DNA of 59,641 nucleotides, taken from contig JAQBQQ010000013.1 in NCBI GenBank assembly GCA_028286915.1, forward strand, positions 1-59,641. Direction: 5' to 3'. The position numbers were made by a program, and so were the translations under genes. Of this stretch, positions 39,263 through 46,982 are shown piece after piece; position 1 is the first letter of the stretch; the number at the start of each line of letters is the position of its first letter. Below the pieces are notes generated by a model. The model was not told the origin of the DNA, ran no database searches, and saw only the letters and a list, made by a program, of their open reading frames with translations. The DNA is from Candidatus Peribacteria bacterium. GTDB lineage: Bacteria; Patescibacteriota; Gracilibacteria; Peribacterales; Peribacteraceae.

Positions 39263-39430
39263 GGCAGATTTTTTTCATAGATTCGATAGTTTTGTTTCAA
39301 ATATGTATGGGGCGCAAAGCTCACTTGTGGTCTTTGTGGAATTCGTCCTCTCCAGCGCTTATGGATAAATCCGTAGTAATAAAAATTTTGGCTTACAGAA
39401 AACAAAGATAGGCATGTTGGTCTATTTTTT

Positions 39431-39458
39431 TTGACATCAGGACCCGGAGTGCCATAGT
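39431..39458 (+). promoter_or_regulatory. Promoter of the orphan gene at 39582
   Basis: -35 TTGACA (39431-39436), 16-base spacer, -10 CATAGT (39453-39458). A leader of about 115 bases follows, with the hairpin AAACGGAT / ATCCGTTT (39525-39548). Confidence 0.5.
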
Positions 39459-39581
39459 GGGGTATCTTTTGTTCCTTTTTACGACAGTCCTTTCCAGGGA
39501 GTTTTCTTTAAAGAAAGCTGCCTGAAACGGATTTTGGTAGATCCGTTTCATGTCAATCGCGTCAACAGCAGAGACCGCATC

Positions 39582-39830
39582 ATGACGAAGAAGCTGCAGT
39601 CGGAGGTTCAGTGGCTCAAAATCCTGAGCTTCACCCCCAGCACGTTCTATCTGGAGGGCTCCATGCACAGCCCCGAGTTGCTGCGCCACCCTCTGGACCC
39701 CTACGGCTACCAGCGCGGCGATTCCGTCCCGGTCAGAACGGAAAGGGACGAACACGGGCATCCGCATCTGGTCATCGCAATGGACTTGCTCACACCTGTT
39801 GCCAAGCGCCGGGCCCAGCATGCTGCGTGA
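39582..39830 (+). CDS. Hypothetical protein, 82 aa, with long structured leader
   Basis: No family recognised. A small soluble protein (MTKKLQSEVQWLKILSFTPS ...) ending in a basic tail (VAKRRAQHAA). ATG 39582 is chosen because the in-frame TTG at 39534 lies within the leader hairpin. The Shine-Dalgarno is weak (AGAGA). It has its own promoter, long leader with a strong hairpin, and a strong terminator, like the SD-led genes at 25969, 41136 and 58781. Confidence 0.55.
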   Translation: MTKKLQSEVQWLKILSFTPSTFYLEGSMHSPELLRHPLDPYGYQRGDSVPVRTERDEHGHPHLVIAMDLLTPVAKRRAQHAA

Positions 39831-39848
39831 GTACGCTCACGCCTACCC

Positions 39849-39885
39849 GAGACCCCATCCGCCGCGCGGATGGGGTCTCTTTTTA
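39849..39885 (+). terminator. Strong intrinsic terminator
   Basis: A 13-bp stem GAGACCCCATCCG / CGGATGGGGTCTC followed by TTTTT. It ends the 39582 gene and lies at the 3' end of the convergent 39883 gene. Confidence 0.9.
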
Positions 39886-40944
39886 TTCTCCAAAAAATCT
39901 TTCACCACCGGTCACTGTTTTCATGCAGCGTGCATAGTGTTCCGGTTGTAACTCTTTGCAGAGTGCGCGTGTTTTACTAAGCGATGCAAAATTCACCAGA
40001 TAGTAGCTGCTCATGCCGTCTATGCAGTACGGTTCCATGTCCGGCGTATGGCTGCTGCAGACACGTTCCACTAGTGCCGGGTCTTTAATAGTAAATTTCA
40101 TAGTCGCGCTGCCGACACCTTTGGCGCAGGCATCGCGGTATTTTTCTTCGGCGCCGTCGCACCATTTAAGGGCGTCTTCAAAAGCATCCGTATGAATACG
40201 CAGGTAAAAACGCGGTGCGTAGAAATAGCACACCGGCTTAAGTAGCTCAGGCTGATCCGCACACGGGTAAAACGGATCTTCGGCTTTTAAATACTCAGAC
40301 GGATGCGCCTTAAAATCGGTATTGTAGTTTTCCATGTACACGCCTTCGGCACATTGGATTTTTTGGAACGGCTCCGCATATGTCTGGCAGAGTTTTATGG
40401 ATTGTACGACATTATTATCCAGAAAAAACATGAGCCCGTGGCCGACGCCGTGGAAACAGCTGGCATCACCCGGCTTGCAGATTATCCGCATGGTTTGTTC
40501 TATGTTTCCCACTTTGGCAAAGTGCGTTTCCACCACGCCATGCAGGTAGCCGGATCCACAGATATCATTTTCAAACAGCAGCGACCCCGTGAAGCTATTG
40601 GTTTTTTCGTAGGCTGCGTGGCCAATTTCGTGGGCTAGGGCATGGCACAGCCGCAGTACGCGGCCATCGGCATTCATGTCTGTGCGCAGAACAGCCAGAG
40701 CCTCTTTTGGGCTGGCGGTTTGCACAACCTGCGTGAGCTTTTTTATTTCCAGCTTGTACCAATCCGTACTGTTGGCGGATGACGCAAAAGAGGCAGAGTC
40801 GCTCCTAATTCCCGGAGTGTCTATGGCAGACGGAGTGATAACGGTTGTGCCCCTGTAAACGTGCAGCAAGAGAATAAGAGCCGCATCCGCTGCCAGTAAA
40901 AGGAGAAGCAGGAATGTACGCAGAAGAAAGGCGGAGGAGCGCAT
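39883..40944 (-). CDS. Membrane-anchored His/Cys-rich protein with HEIGH motif
   Basis: A 353-residue protein with an N-terminal hydrophobic anchor (LLRTFLLLLLLAADAALILLL). The outer part repeats His-containing motifs: LCHALAHEIGHAAYE (about 98-113), CGSGYLHGVVETHF (about 128-142), and CFHGVGHGLMFFL (about 162-175), followed by regularly spaced Cys (KLCQTYAEP, IQCAEGVYMEN, YPCADQPE, VCYFYAPRF). HEIGH matches the HExxH zinc-peptidase pattern, but the later His motifs suggest a repeated metal- or haem-binding design rather than a standard protease. No known family is assigned. TACTAT (40952-40957, minus) ends 7 bases before the ATG. Confidence 0.7.
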   Translation of the reverse strand: MRSSAFLLRTFLLLLLLAADAALILLLHVYRGTTVITPSAIDTPGIRSDSASFASSANSTDWYKLEIKKLTQVVQTASPKEALAVLRTDMNADGRVLRLCHALAHEIGHAAYEKTNSFTGSLLFENDICGSGYLHGVVETHFAKVGNIEQTMRIICKPGDASCFHGVGHGLMFFLDNNVVQSIKLCQTYAEPFQKIQCAEGVYMENYNTDFKAHPSEYLKAEDPFYPCADQPELLKPVCYFYAPRFYLRIHTDAFEDALKWCDGAEEKYRDACAKGVGSATMKFTIKDPALVERVCSSHTPDMEPYCIDGMSSYYLVNFASLSKTRALCKELQPEHYARCMKTVTGGERFFGE

Positions 40945-40951
40945 GCCAGAA

Positions 40952-40957
40952 ATAGTA
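40952..40957 (-). promoter_or_regulatory. -10 element of the His/Cys-rich gene
   Basis: TACTAT on the minus strand, 7 bases before the ATG at 40944. Confidence 0.5.
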
Positions 40958-41000
40958 GCCGAAAATTATGATGGTGGCCGTAATTTTCCGCTTTCGTCGG

Positions 41001-41026
41001 TAGCCGGGGAATTAATTCCCCGGCTA
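41001..41026. repeat. Dispersed palindrome, copy 1
   Basis: A 26-bp perfect palindrome TAGCCGGGGAATT / AATTCCCCGGCTA. Upstream of the SD-led gene at 41136. Confidence 0.85.
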
Positions 41027-41040
41027 ACAGGTGAAGCAAG

Positions 41041-41094
41041 TTGCTATTTATAAAATATATGCTTAAATATACGTAAGCTGAGCAAACGTTGCTC
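41041..41094 (+). promoter_or_regulatory. Promoter and 5' hairpin of the 41136 gene
   Basis: -35 TTGCTA (41041-41046), 17-base spacer, -10 TAAATA (41064-41069). The hairpin GAGCAA-ACG-TTGCTC (41080-41094) would lie near the 5' end of the mRNA. Confidence 0.5.
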
Positions 41095-41135
41095 ACTTCA
41101 CAAGAGAGTCCGGTCTTTCACAGGGGGGTCGTTCC

Positions 41136-41624
41136 ATGTCTGAGTCCACTTTCGACAAGGTTCTCGCCATTGCCATTCGTCTCGCTGACAACGCCGGGGA
41201 CCATCCCCTGGCAGTGCAGTGCGTGGAGGAGCTGAAGGGGCTCGTTCCGCATCCGTGTACTCATGAATTGGACTTGTGTTATATTAGGGTTTTATACCGC
41301 TGGAGTTGTTTACAGGGTAATAGCTCTTATAAAGCGCAGGTCTTGAATAGCATGTATCGGCTTGCCGAAACAGGCCATCATCCGACTATCATCAGTATGA
41401 TTGATTTTCTGGAGGCCGAGGCTGACGAACCTGAAGTTCAAGTTAACCTGATGAAGCATGCCCTCAGTCTGGGCTCGGATAATATCGACCATAAATTCCG
41501 GCTGGTTGACCTGCTCCTTCGTAGTAAGCAGGCCGATGAAGCGTCAAAGGCCATTATTGAGATCTTTAAACTGGATCCCATTCGTGCACAGGCCTTTCTT
41601 GCCAAAAGGATGACAGCTTTCTAG
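41136..41624 (+). CDS. Hypothetical SD-led helical-repeat protein, 162 aa
   Basis: No family recognised by motif. The protein consists of Ala/Leu-rich helices of about 15 residues (VLAIAIRLADNAGDHPLAVQ, FRLVDLLLRSKQADEASKAI), which resemble TPR-type helical repeats. No signal peptide. Initiation is by a strong Shine-Dalgarno (AGGGGGG, 41122-41128, 7 bases from ATG), unlike most genes here. The gene has its own promoter, 5' hairpin and ACCC-loop terminator, and the whole unit lies between two copies of a 26-30 bp palindrome, so it looks like a self-contained cassette. Confidence 0.65.
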   Translation: MSESTFDKVLAIAIRLADNAGDHPLAVQCVEELKGLVPHPCTHELDLCYIRVLYRWSCLQGNSSYKAQVLNSMYRLAETGHHPTIISMIDFLEAEADEPEVQVNLMKHALSLGSDNIDHKFRLVDLLLRSKQADEASKAIIEIFKLDPIRAQAFLAKRMTAF

Positions 41625-41639
41625 GGATGACTCTCTTGT

Positions 41640-41671
41640 CCGGCCCCACACCCGTGGGGCCGGCTTTTTTA
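41640..41671 (+). terminator. ACCC-loop intrinsic terminator
   Basis: A 10-bp stem CCGGCCCCAC / GTGGGGCCGG with loop ACCC, followed by CTTTTTT. Confidence 0.95.
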
Positions 41672-41696
41672 TGTGCAATACAATCCTGTTTACGGC

Positions 41697-41726
41697 GGTA
41701 GCCGGGGAATTAATTCCCCGGCTACC
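41697..41726. repeat. Dispersed palindrome, copy 2
   Basis: A 30-bp perfect palindrome, GGTAGCCGGGGAATT and its reverse complement. Between the 41136 terminator and dnaE. Confidence 0.9.
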
Positions 41727-41782
41727 AAAAATATTAAATCAGAATCCTTACGAACTTATCTCTCGCCTGGCATTAAACCTGC

Positions 41783-41788
41783 TATCAT
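41783..41788 (+). promoter_or_regulatory. -10 element of dnaE
   Basis: TATCAT, 8 bases before the ATG at 41797. It excludes the earlier in-frame start at 41671, which would run through the palindrome. Confidence 0.55.
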
Positions 41789-41796
41789 TCCTTTCC

Positions 41797-44700
41797 ATGA
41801 ATCCATCAGATTTTGTCCATCTGCACAACCATTCCACCTACTCGTTATTGGAGGGTTTGCCGAGCCCGGCCGAAATTGTGGCGCGGGCAAAGGAGTTGGG
41901 CCAGACGGCCGTGGGGCTGGCGGATAAAGGCCACACGTACGGGCTTATTGAGTTATATCAGTACGCCCAAAAAGAAGGCATCAAACCTATTTTAGGCCTG
42001 GATGCCTACATAGCCGCGCGCAGCCGGACGGACAAAGAGAGCGGCGTGGATACCAAGCGCTGGCCTATTACTTTGCTGGCCGAAACGCAGGAGGGTTACG
42101 AAAACCTGTTGCAGCTGGCAACGCTCAGCGCTTTGGAGGGCATGTACTACAAGCCGCGGGTGGATAAAGAATTACTGACAAAATACGGCAAGGGACTCAT
42201 TGCATTATCGGGTCCTTTATCGAGTGCCATTTCGCAGGCGGCATTGGCCGAGGACGGCGAGCGCATCAAAAAACTGGTGGATGAATATCATGGTTACTTT
42301 GGTGTCGGAAATTTATATTTCGAGCTGATGGACCTGCCAAACGTCGCCGGGCAGGCCGAGGTGAATCAGCAGCTTATAAAGTACGGCAAAGAACTCGGCG
42401 TGCCGGTGGTGGCAACATGTTACAGCCACTATTGTCGGGCGCCGGATGCCGAAGCGCATGATGTGCTGCTGTGTATTCAGAAAAATGCACAAATGGAAGA
42501 CCCGGGCCGTTTCTCCATGCGCGATAACGATTATTCCATGCGCTCGTTTGAAGAAATGGAGCAGGCGTTCGCCCATGTGCCGGAGGCGCTGGAAAATACG
42601 CGCGTCATTGCCGACCGCTGTAACGTGTCGTTTGAATTCGGTGTGAATAAAATTCCGCGCTTTCCGGTGCCGACCGCACAAACCGAAGAGGAATATTTAA
42701 CGGAGTTGGCCAACACGGGATTCCAAAAATTCTATCCGCCAACGTATGCGGAGAAGACGGACCTGGGTCTGGATGTCTCCCAGGCCTCATTAAAAGAGCG
42801 TCTGAATTACGAGTTGAAAATTATTATTCAGGCCGGTTTTTCCGGCTACTTCCTTATTGTGTCGGACTTCATAAACGAGGCCAAGCGGCGTGGCATTACG
42901 GTGGGGCCGGGGCGCGGTTCGGCGGCCGGTTCCATGGTGAGTTACGTTATGGGTATTACCACCATTGATCCCATTCCGCACGGCCTGCTGTTCGAGCGGT
43001 TTTTGAACCCGGAACGTGTGTCCATGCCGGACGTGGATATCGACTTTGCCGATACGCGCCGGGACGAGGTGCTGGACTATGTGCGCCAGAAGTACGGGCT
43101 GGATCACGTGGTGCAGATTTGTACCTTCGGGACACTGGCCGCCCGCGCCGCCGTGAAAGATGTCGGCCGTGCCTTTGGCGTGTCATTTTTGGAAATGAAC
43201 GCGCTGGCCAAGCTGATTCCGGAACGGCCCGGTACCAAATTAAAGGAAGCCATGGAAACGGATGAGCTCAAGGCGGCGTATGACAGTAACGATACGTACC
43301 GTCGCGTCATCGATATCGCGTTTAAGCTGGAGGGCAAAGCCCGCCACGTGAGCATTCATGCCTGCGGCGTTATTATTACCGAAAAGCCGGCGACGGAATA
43401 TACGGCCGTGCAGCGCGCGCCGAAGAACGACGCCATTATCATTACGCAGTATTCGGCCAAGCCGCTGGAATCGTTGGGCTTGCTCAAAATGGACTTCCTC
43501 GGCCTTACCAACCTTACGGTGATACAGACGACGCTGGAAATTATCGAGCGTCTGCACGGCACCAAACTGGATTTATCCAACGTGCCGCTGGATGATGAGG
43601 AATCGTATAAGCTGCTCCAGCGCGGCGAGACAACCGGTGTGTTCCAGCTGGAATCGCCGGGTATGCGCCGCTACTTAAAGCAGTTAAAGCCGACGGAATT
43701 CGGTGATATTACCGCCATGGTCTCGCTATATCGTCCGGGTCCAATGGACTACATTCCACAGTTCATTAAGCGCAAGCACGGTCTGGAAACGGTAAAATAT
43801 GTACATGATGATTTAAAGCCGGTGCTGGAACCCACCTACGGTATTGGCGTGTATCAGGAGCAGATTCTGCAAATCGCCCGGGTGTTTGCCGGTTTTACAT
43901 TGGGCGAGGCGGACATTCTGCGGAAGGCGATTGGTAAGAAGATCATGAAAGAGCTGTCGGCGCAGCGCGAGAAATTTATTGCCGGTGCCGTAGCCAGAAA
44001 ATATGATAAAAAACTTGCCGAGAAAATTTTTGATGATGTCATTACGCCGTTCGCCGGTTACGGTTTTAATAAATCCCACGCCGCCGGTTACGCCCGCATT
44101 GCGTACGAAACGGCGTACCTAAAAGCGCATTATCCGACTGAGTTTATGGCGGCGCTGCTGTCCAGCGATGCCCAGCGCACCGACCGCGTCATGATCGAAA
44201 TTGAGGAATGCCGCGCCATGGGCATTGCCGTGCTGCCGCCGGATATCAATGAATCGCTGCGTCATTTTACGGCAATTCCGGCAAAAAGAGCGGGCCTGCC
44301 CGCCGGAGCACGCAGTGCGCAGGCGGGTTCCATCCGCTTCGGGCTTGCGGCTATTAAGGGCCTGGGTGATTCCACCGTGCAGCAGATTATTGCCGTGCGC
44401 GAAGAAGGCGGTCCGTTTTTGTCGGTGGAAGACCTGGCCCGGCGTGTGCCGGCAAAATTGCTCAACAAAAAAACATTGGAAGCCCTGGCCAAGTCCGGCG
44501 CGCTGGATTCACTCGTTGAGCGCCGCACGGTTATAGAGAACTACGAGCTTATTAGTGAGTACAGCAAGCAGACGGGTGACGGCGCATCTATTCAAGCCGA
44601 CTTATTCGGCAGTCTGGGCGGTGAAATGGAAGAGGCAAAAATTGAATTCCCGCACGTGACGCCGGCGACATCTCTGGAAAAGCTTAAATGGGAAAAAGAA

Positions 44701-45531
44701 ATACTGGGGCTCTATGTTTCCAGCCATCCGCTGGCGGGCTTGCGAAAATATATCGGCAAGAAGGCCGTGCTCATTGCCAATATAACGCCCAAGCTGGTTG
44801 GCAAAAAAGTTACGCTGGCCGGCATAGAGGAAGGCATGAAAAAGCTGGTCACTAAAAAGGGCGAAACGATGGGCATTCTGACGATTGAAGATCCAACCGG
44901 TAAAATTGAGGTCATGTTATTCCCCAAAACGTATTCCCAGTTCGAGCACCTGCTCGGGCAGAGCGACAGCATGCTGGTTATAAACGGTGTTTTAAACATG
45001 CGCGGCGGTTTGCCGCAGCTGCAGGCCGATGTTCTAAAGAAGGCATCCATCCAGATTATGATCGACAAGGCTAAAAAGGACGGTTTCTTCGATGAAGAGG
45101 AAGCCAAAAACGGTATCCGTTTGCAGGTGCGGGATGAAGAAGAAACGGTGGATTTGCTGGACGAAGAAGGCAACGTGATTGCCGGCGAGGCGGTAAAAGT
45201 AAAAGAGGAAAAAGCCGAACCTGCCGATGTGCCAGCGGCCAATGAGACGACGAATTCCCAGCAATCACCTTCCCCGGAAGAATCATCGCCTGCTTCCGCC
45301 TCCGGTGCTTCCGCGGCATCCGTTCATGTTCATACCATTGAGCTGCCCGCCCGTGCTCCGAAGCAGCTGCTACTGGATTTGAAGCATGTGTTTGAAACAT
45401 TTCCCGGCCACGAGAAAGTGCAGTTAAAAATCGGTGAGCAGTTGGTGCCGGTGCCGCTCACGGTGAGCATGTCCGCCGTTTTGGAAGCGCGCATACAGGA
45501 GCTGTTGGCAGGCTATGCGGTTGCCATGTAG
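41797..45531 (+). CDS. dnaE: DNA polymerase III alpha subunit
   Basis: A 1244-residue replicative polymerase of the DnaE type. N-terminal PHP domain (FVHLHNHSTYSLLEGL), then the polymerase core with GPGRGSAAGSMVSYVMGI and PDVDIDFADTRRDEVLDYV (catalytic Asp pair), thumb and fingers regions (MVSLYRPGPMDYIPQFI, GVYQEQILQIARVFAG), a helix-hairpin-helix part (FGLAAIKGLGDSTVQQI), and an OB fold (about 1000-1090). A Pro/Ser/Glu-rich linker of about 50 residues joins the OB fold to a C-terminal helical part (ELPARAPKQLLLDLKHVF) seen in some DnaE proteins. No frameshift. It is leaderless by its -10 box and follows a palindrome at 41697. Confidence 0.97.
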   Translation: MNPSDFVHLHNHSTYSLLEGLPSPAEIVARAKELGQTAVGLADKGHTYGLIELYQYAQKEGIKPILGLDAYIAARSRTDKESGVDTKRWPITLLAETQEGYENLLQLATLSALEGMYYKPRVDKELLTKYGKGLIALSGPLSSAISQAALAEDGERIKKLVDEYHGYFGVGNLYFELMDLPNVAGQAEVNQQLIKYGKELGVPVVATCYSHYCRAPDAEAHDVLLCIQKNAQMEDPGRFSMRDNDYSMRSFEEMEQAFAHVPEALENTRVIADRCNVSFEFGVNKIPRFPVPTAQTEEEYLTELANTGFQKFYPPTYAEKTDLGLDVSQASLKERLNYELKIIIQAGFSGYFLIVSDFINEAKRRGITVGPGRGSAAGSMVSYVMGITTIDPIPHGLLFERFLNPERVSMPDVDIDFADTRRDEVLDYVRQKYGLDHVVQICTFGTLAARAAVKDVGRAFGVSFLEMNALAKLIPERPGTKLKEAMETDELKAAYDSNDTYRRVIDIAFKLEGKARHVSIHACGVIITEKPATEYTAVQRAPKNDAIIITQYSAKPLESLGLLKMDFLGLTNLTVIQTTLEIIERLHGTKLDLSNVPLDDEESYKLLQRGETTGVFQLESPGMRRYLKQLKPTEFGDITAMVSLYRPGPMDYIPQFIKRKHGLETVKYVHDDLKPVLEPTYGIGVYQEQILQIARVFAGFTLGEADILRKAIGKKIMKELSAQREKFIAGAVARKYDKKLAEKIFDDVITPFAGYGFNKSHAAGYARIAYETAYLKAHYPTEFMAALLSSDAQRTDRVMIEIEECRAMGIAVLPPDINESLRHFTAIPAKRAGLPAGARSAQAGSIRFGLAAIKGLGDSTVQQIIAVREEGGPFLSVEDLARRVPAKLLNKKTLEALAKSGALDSLVERRTVIENYELISEYSKQTGDGASIQADLFGSLGGEMEEAKIEFPHVTPATSLEKLKWEKEILGLYVSSHPLAGLRKYIGKKAVLIANITPKLVGKKVTLAGIEEGMKKLVTKKGETMGILTIEDPTGKIEVMLFPKTYSQFEHLLGQSDSMLVINGVLNMRGGLPQLQADVLKKASIQIMIDKAKKDGFFDEEEAKNGIRLQVRDEEETVDLLDEEGNVIAGEAVKVKEEKAEPADVPAANETTNSQQSPSPEESSPASASGASAASVHVHTIELPARAPKQLLLDLKHVFETFPGHEKVQLKIGEQLVPVPLTVSMSAVLEARIQELLAGYAVAM

Positions 45532-45607
45532 CTGCGATTAAAACGGCAGTTTAGTTGACTCTCATGGCCCGAATACAGGACAATGGTTAATTGCCCATGT
45601 TGAATCA

Positions 45608-45835
45608 ATGCTGAATCAATTCTTTGTCATCGGCCTGTTCGCCTTCCTTATTTTGGTAAGTGAATTTGGTATGTGGCGTATGTTCAGGCGGCACCATCAT
45701 GGCATAGAGTTCCCCCACTCAGCCGACCGTTCCATGTTCCGGTTCTTAACCGACACGCGCATGCGGGTTATCGTTTTTTGCCACACGCTTTTTCTGCTGA
45801 TTGTTACCATGCTTTCCATTGCGATTGTATGGTAG
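45608..45835 (+). CDS. Small two-span membrane protein
   Basis: A 75-residue protein with two hydrophobic segments (FVIGLFAFLILVSEFGMW and VIVFCHTLFLLIVTMLSIAIVW) joined by a basic, His-rich loop. No family recognised. The region before the ATG carries a short duplication (ATGTTGAATCA then ATGCTGAATCA), so a second upstream ATG exists in another frame and stops after five codons. It overlaps the next gene by 7 bases (ATGGTAG), which suggests a coupled pair in the membrane. Confidence 0.55.
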   Translation: MLNQFFVIGLFAFLILVSEFGMWRMFRRHHHGIEFPHSADRSMFRFLTDTRMRVIVFCHTLFLLIVTMLSIAIVW

Positions 45836-46407
45836 AAGAAACCGCTCGCGGTCGGCCAGTCACGTTCCAGGGGAAAGATCCCGGCGAAGATTTCCAGTTC
45901 TACTATCGCCAGCATTGGATTCGCCTGGGGCCGTATGTCCTCCGTATGGTGCTTATATCGCTGGCAGTATTTGGCATTGGCATCTTACTGCTGATGTTCA
46001 TAGGTATTACCGAGCCAATCGCCAGGCGCGCTGTGCTTGTTTTTCTGTTATGTATTTTTATTATGACGCAGCTGGATTTCCTGTCGCGGTTTTATAAATA
46101 TTTTTTGCATGTGGTCATTATTACGGATCGCAAAGTGCATCGCATCAAAAAAACATTACTCGCAACCAATGAACATGAATCGGTGGATTTGTGGGTACTG
46201 CAGGATATTCGCAAGTCACAACGGGGTATTATTCAGAATATGCTTGGCTACGGCACTATCATTCTGGAAGCGCAGAACACAACACTCCGTCTGCACTTTA
46301 CGCCGCGTATCGATTCGCACTATCACCAGATTATTCAAATGCGGGAGCGTGCCCGCCAGGGGCTCACCGAGCAGATTCTGGAAGAGACACAGAAGCCAAA
46401 GCAATAA
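45829..46407 (+). CDS. PH-domain (bPH2/YdbS-type) membrane protein
   Basis: A 192-residue protein. Two membrane segments (VLRMVLISLAVFGIGILLL, AVLVFLLCIFIMTQLDFL) come before a bacterial PH-like domain (about 100-180: VHRIKKTLLATNEHESVDLW, LQDIRKSQRGIIQNMLGYGT). Such domains are common in bPH2/YdbS-like membrane proteins of unclear role. The start at 45829 follows from the overlap with the upstream gene; longer in-frame starts would lie inside it. It ends at the terminator region shared with the minus-strand regulator. Confidence 0.75.
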   Translation: MVEETARGRPVTFQGKDPGEDFQFYYRQHWIRLGPYVLRMVLISLAVFGIGILLLMFIGITEPIARRAVLVFLLCIFIMTQLDFLSRFYKYFLHVVIITDRKVHRIKKTLLATNEHESVDLWVLQDIRKSQRGIIQNMLGYGTIILEAQNTTLRLHFTPRIDSHYHQIIQMRERARQGLTEQILEETQKPKQ

Positions 46408-46433
46408 AAAATGCCGGCCCCGGGTGGGGGCCG
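46408..46433 (-). terminator. ACCC-loop terminator of the regulator
   Basis: On the minus strand: stem CGGCCCC / GGGGCCGG with loop ACCC, then CATTTTTT. Third terminator in the window with an ACCC loop. Confidence 0.8.
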
Positions 46434-46448
46434 ACGTGACGGCCTGGC

Positions 46449-46871
46449 TTACTTTGGTAGTGAGCCAAGGATTATGTAGGCTTTGACGATCTCTCTGCCC
46501 TTGTCGGTGAGGGCGTAGATGCGTTTTCCGCCATGGCGCGTTCGCGAGACGAGGCCGTTGCTACAGAGGGTTTTAACATGCTCAGCAACTGTTGCCTGAT
46601 TCATCCTGAGCTTGGCGGCCAGGGTCATCATGCTTTGCTCTGCCGACAGCTGCAGGAGGATGGCGGCTCGCACTTCGTTGCTGATTGCGTCAAGCAGGAT
46701 GGCCCCCTTTTGGGAAAGCAACTTGAGCTTGTCGGAGGCAGGTGGCCTGCCGGCCGAAGCAGGAATTCTTGGAATTGTCCCGATGACGACAGGAGCGCTG
46801 AATGCGCCACAGATGCCTCGCTCGGAATTCCGTTCTTGTCCGCGCCGCTTCAGATCTTTAACGAGGTCCAT
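46449..46871 (-). CDS. ArsR/MarR-like winged-helix regulator
   Basis: A 140-residue protein. Residues about 50-135 form a winged helix: LLDAISNEVRAAILLQLSAE (helix 1-2), MMTLAAKLRMNQATVAEHVK (helix-turn-helix) and GLVSRTRHGGKRIYALTDKG (wing). The N-terminal 45 residues are basic, then Pro/Ser-rich, and unassigned. No metal-binding Cys pair is seen. A GGAG Shine-Dalgarno lies 8 bases before the ATG. The promoter region holds a perfect inverted repeat (46904-46921), either an operator or a 5' hairpin of the mRNA. Confidence 0.8.
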   Translation of the reverse strand: MDLVKDLKRRGQERNSERGICGAFSAPVVIGTIPRIPASAGRPPASDKLKLLSQKGAILLDAISNEVRAAILLQLSAEQSMMTLAAKLRMNQATVAEHVKTLCSNGLVSRTRHGGKRIYALTDKGREIVKAYIILGSLPK

Positions 46872-46903
46872 TGGCCGGTCTCCGTACTAGAGAAAAGATC
46901 ATC

Positions 46904-46921
46904 ATCTACAAAAGTGTAGAT
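46904..46921 (-). promoter_or_regulatory. Inverted repeat upstream of the regulator
   Basis: ATCTACA / TGTAGAT, 7-bp perfect arms with 4 bases between. It lies between the divergent regulator and the threonylcarbamoyl-AMP synthase gene, suited to an autoregulatory operator; it could instead fold at the 5' end of the regulator mRNA. Confidence 0.6.
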
Positions 46922-46969
46922 ATGCATATCAAAACATATAAATATAAAATATGCAATAGCAGGTTCTGC

Positions 46970-46975
46970 TACTAT
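46970..46975 (+). promoter_or_regulatory. -10 element of the threonylcarbamoyl-AMP synthase gene
   Basis: TACTAT, 7 bases before the ATG at 46983; the in-frame ATG at 46974 overlaps it. Confidence 0.5.
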
Positions 46976-46982
46976 GGCCTTT

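Noticed and set aside
39001-39411. Open frame of 136 codons through the structured RNA region
   Set aside because: It runs across the terminator hairpin, has biased Cys/Arg/Pro content typical of an antisense or random frame in GC-rich stems, and no start signal.
39303-39412. Short frame MGRKAHLWSLW... that might be a small ribosomal protein
   Set aside because: No match to L28, L34 or L36 signatures, no start signal, and it overlaps A/T-rich spacer.
40632-40650. HEIGH motif taken as proof of a zinc metalloprotease
   Set aside because: Other His/Cys motifs of the same style follow, and no third ligand context of a known peptidase clan is visible; kept only as a possibility.
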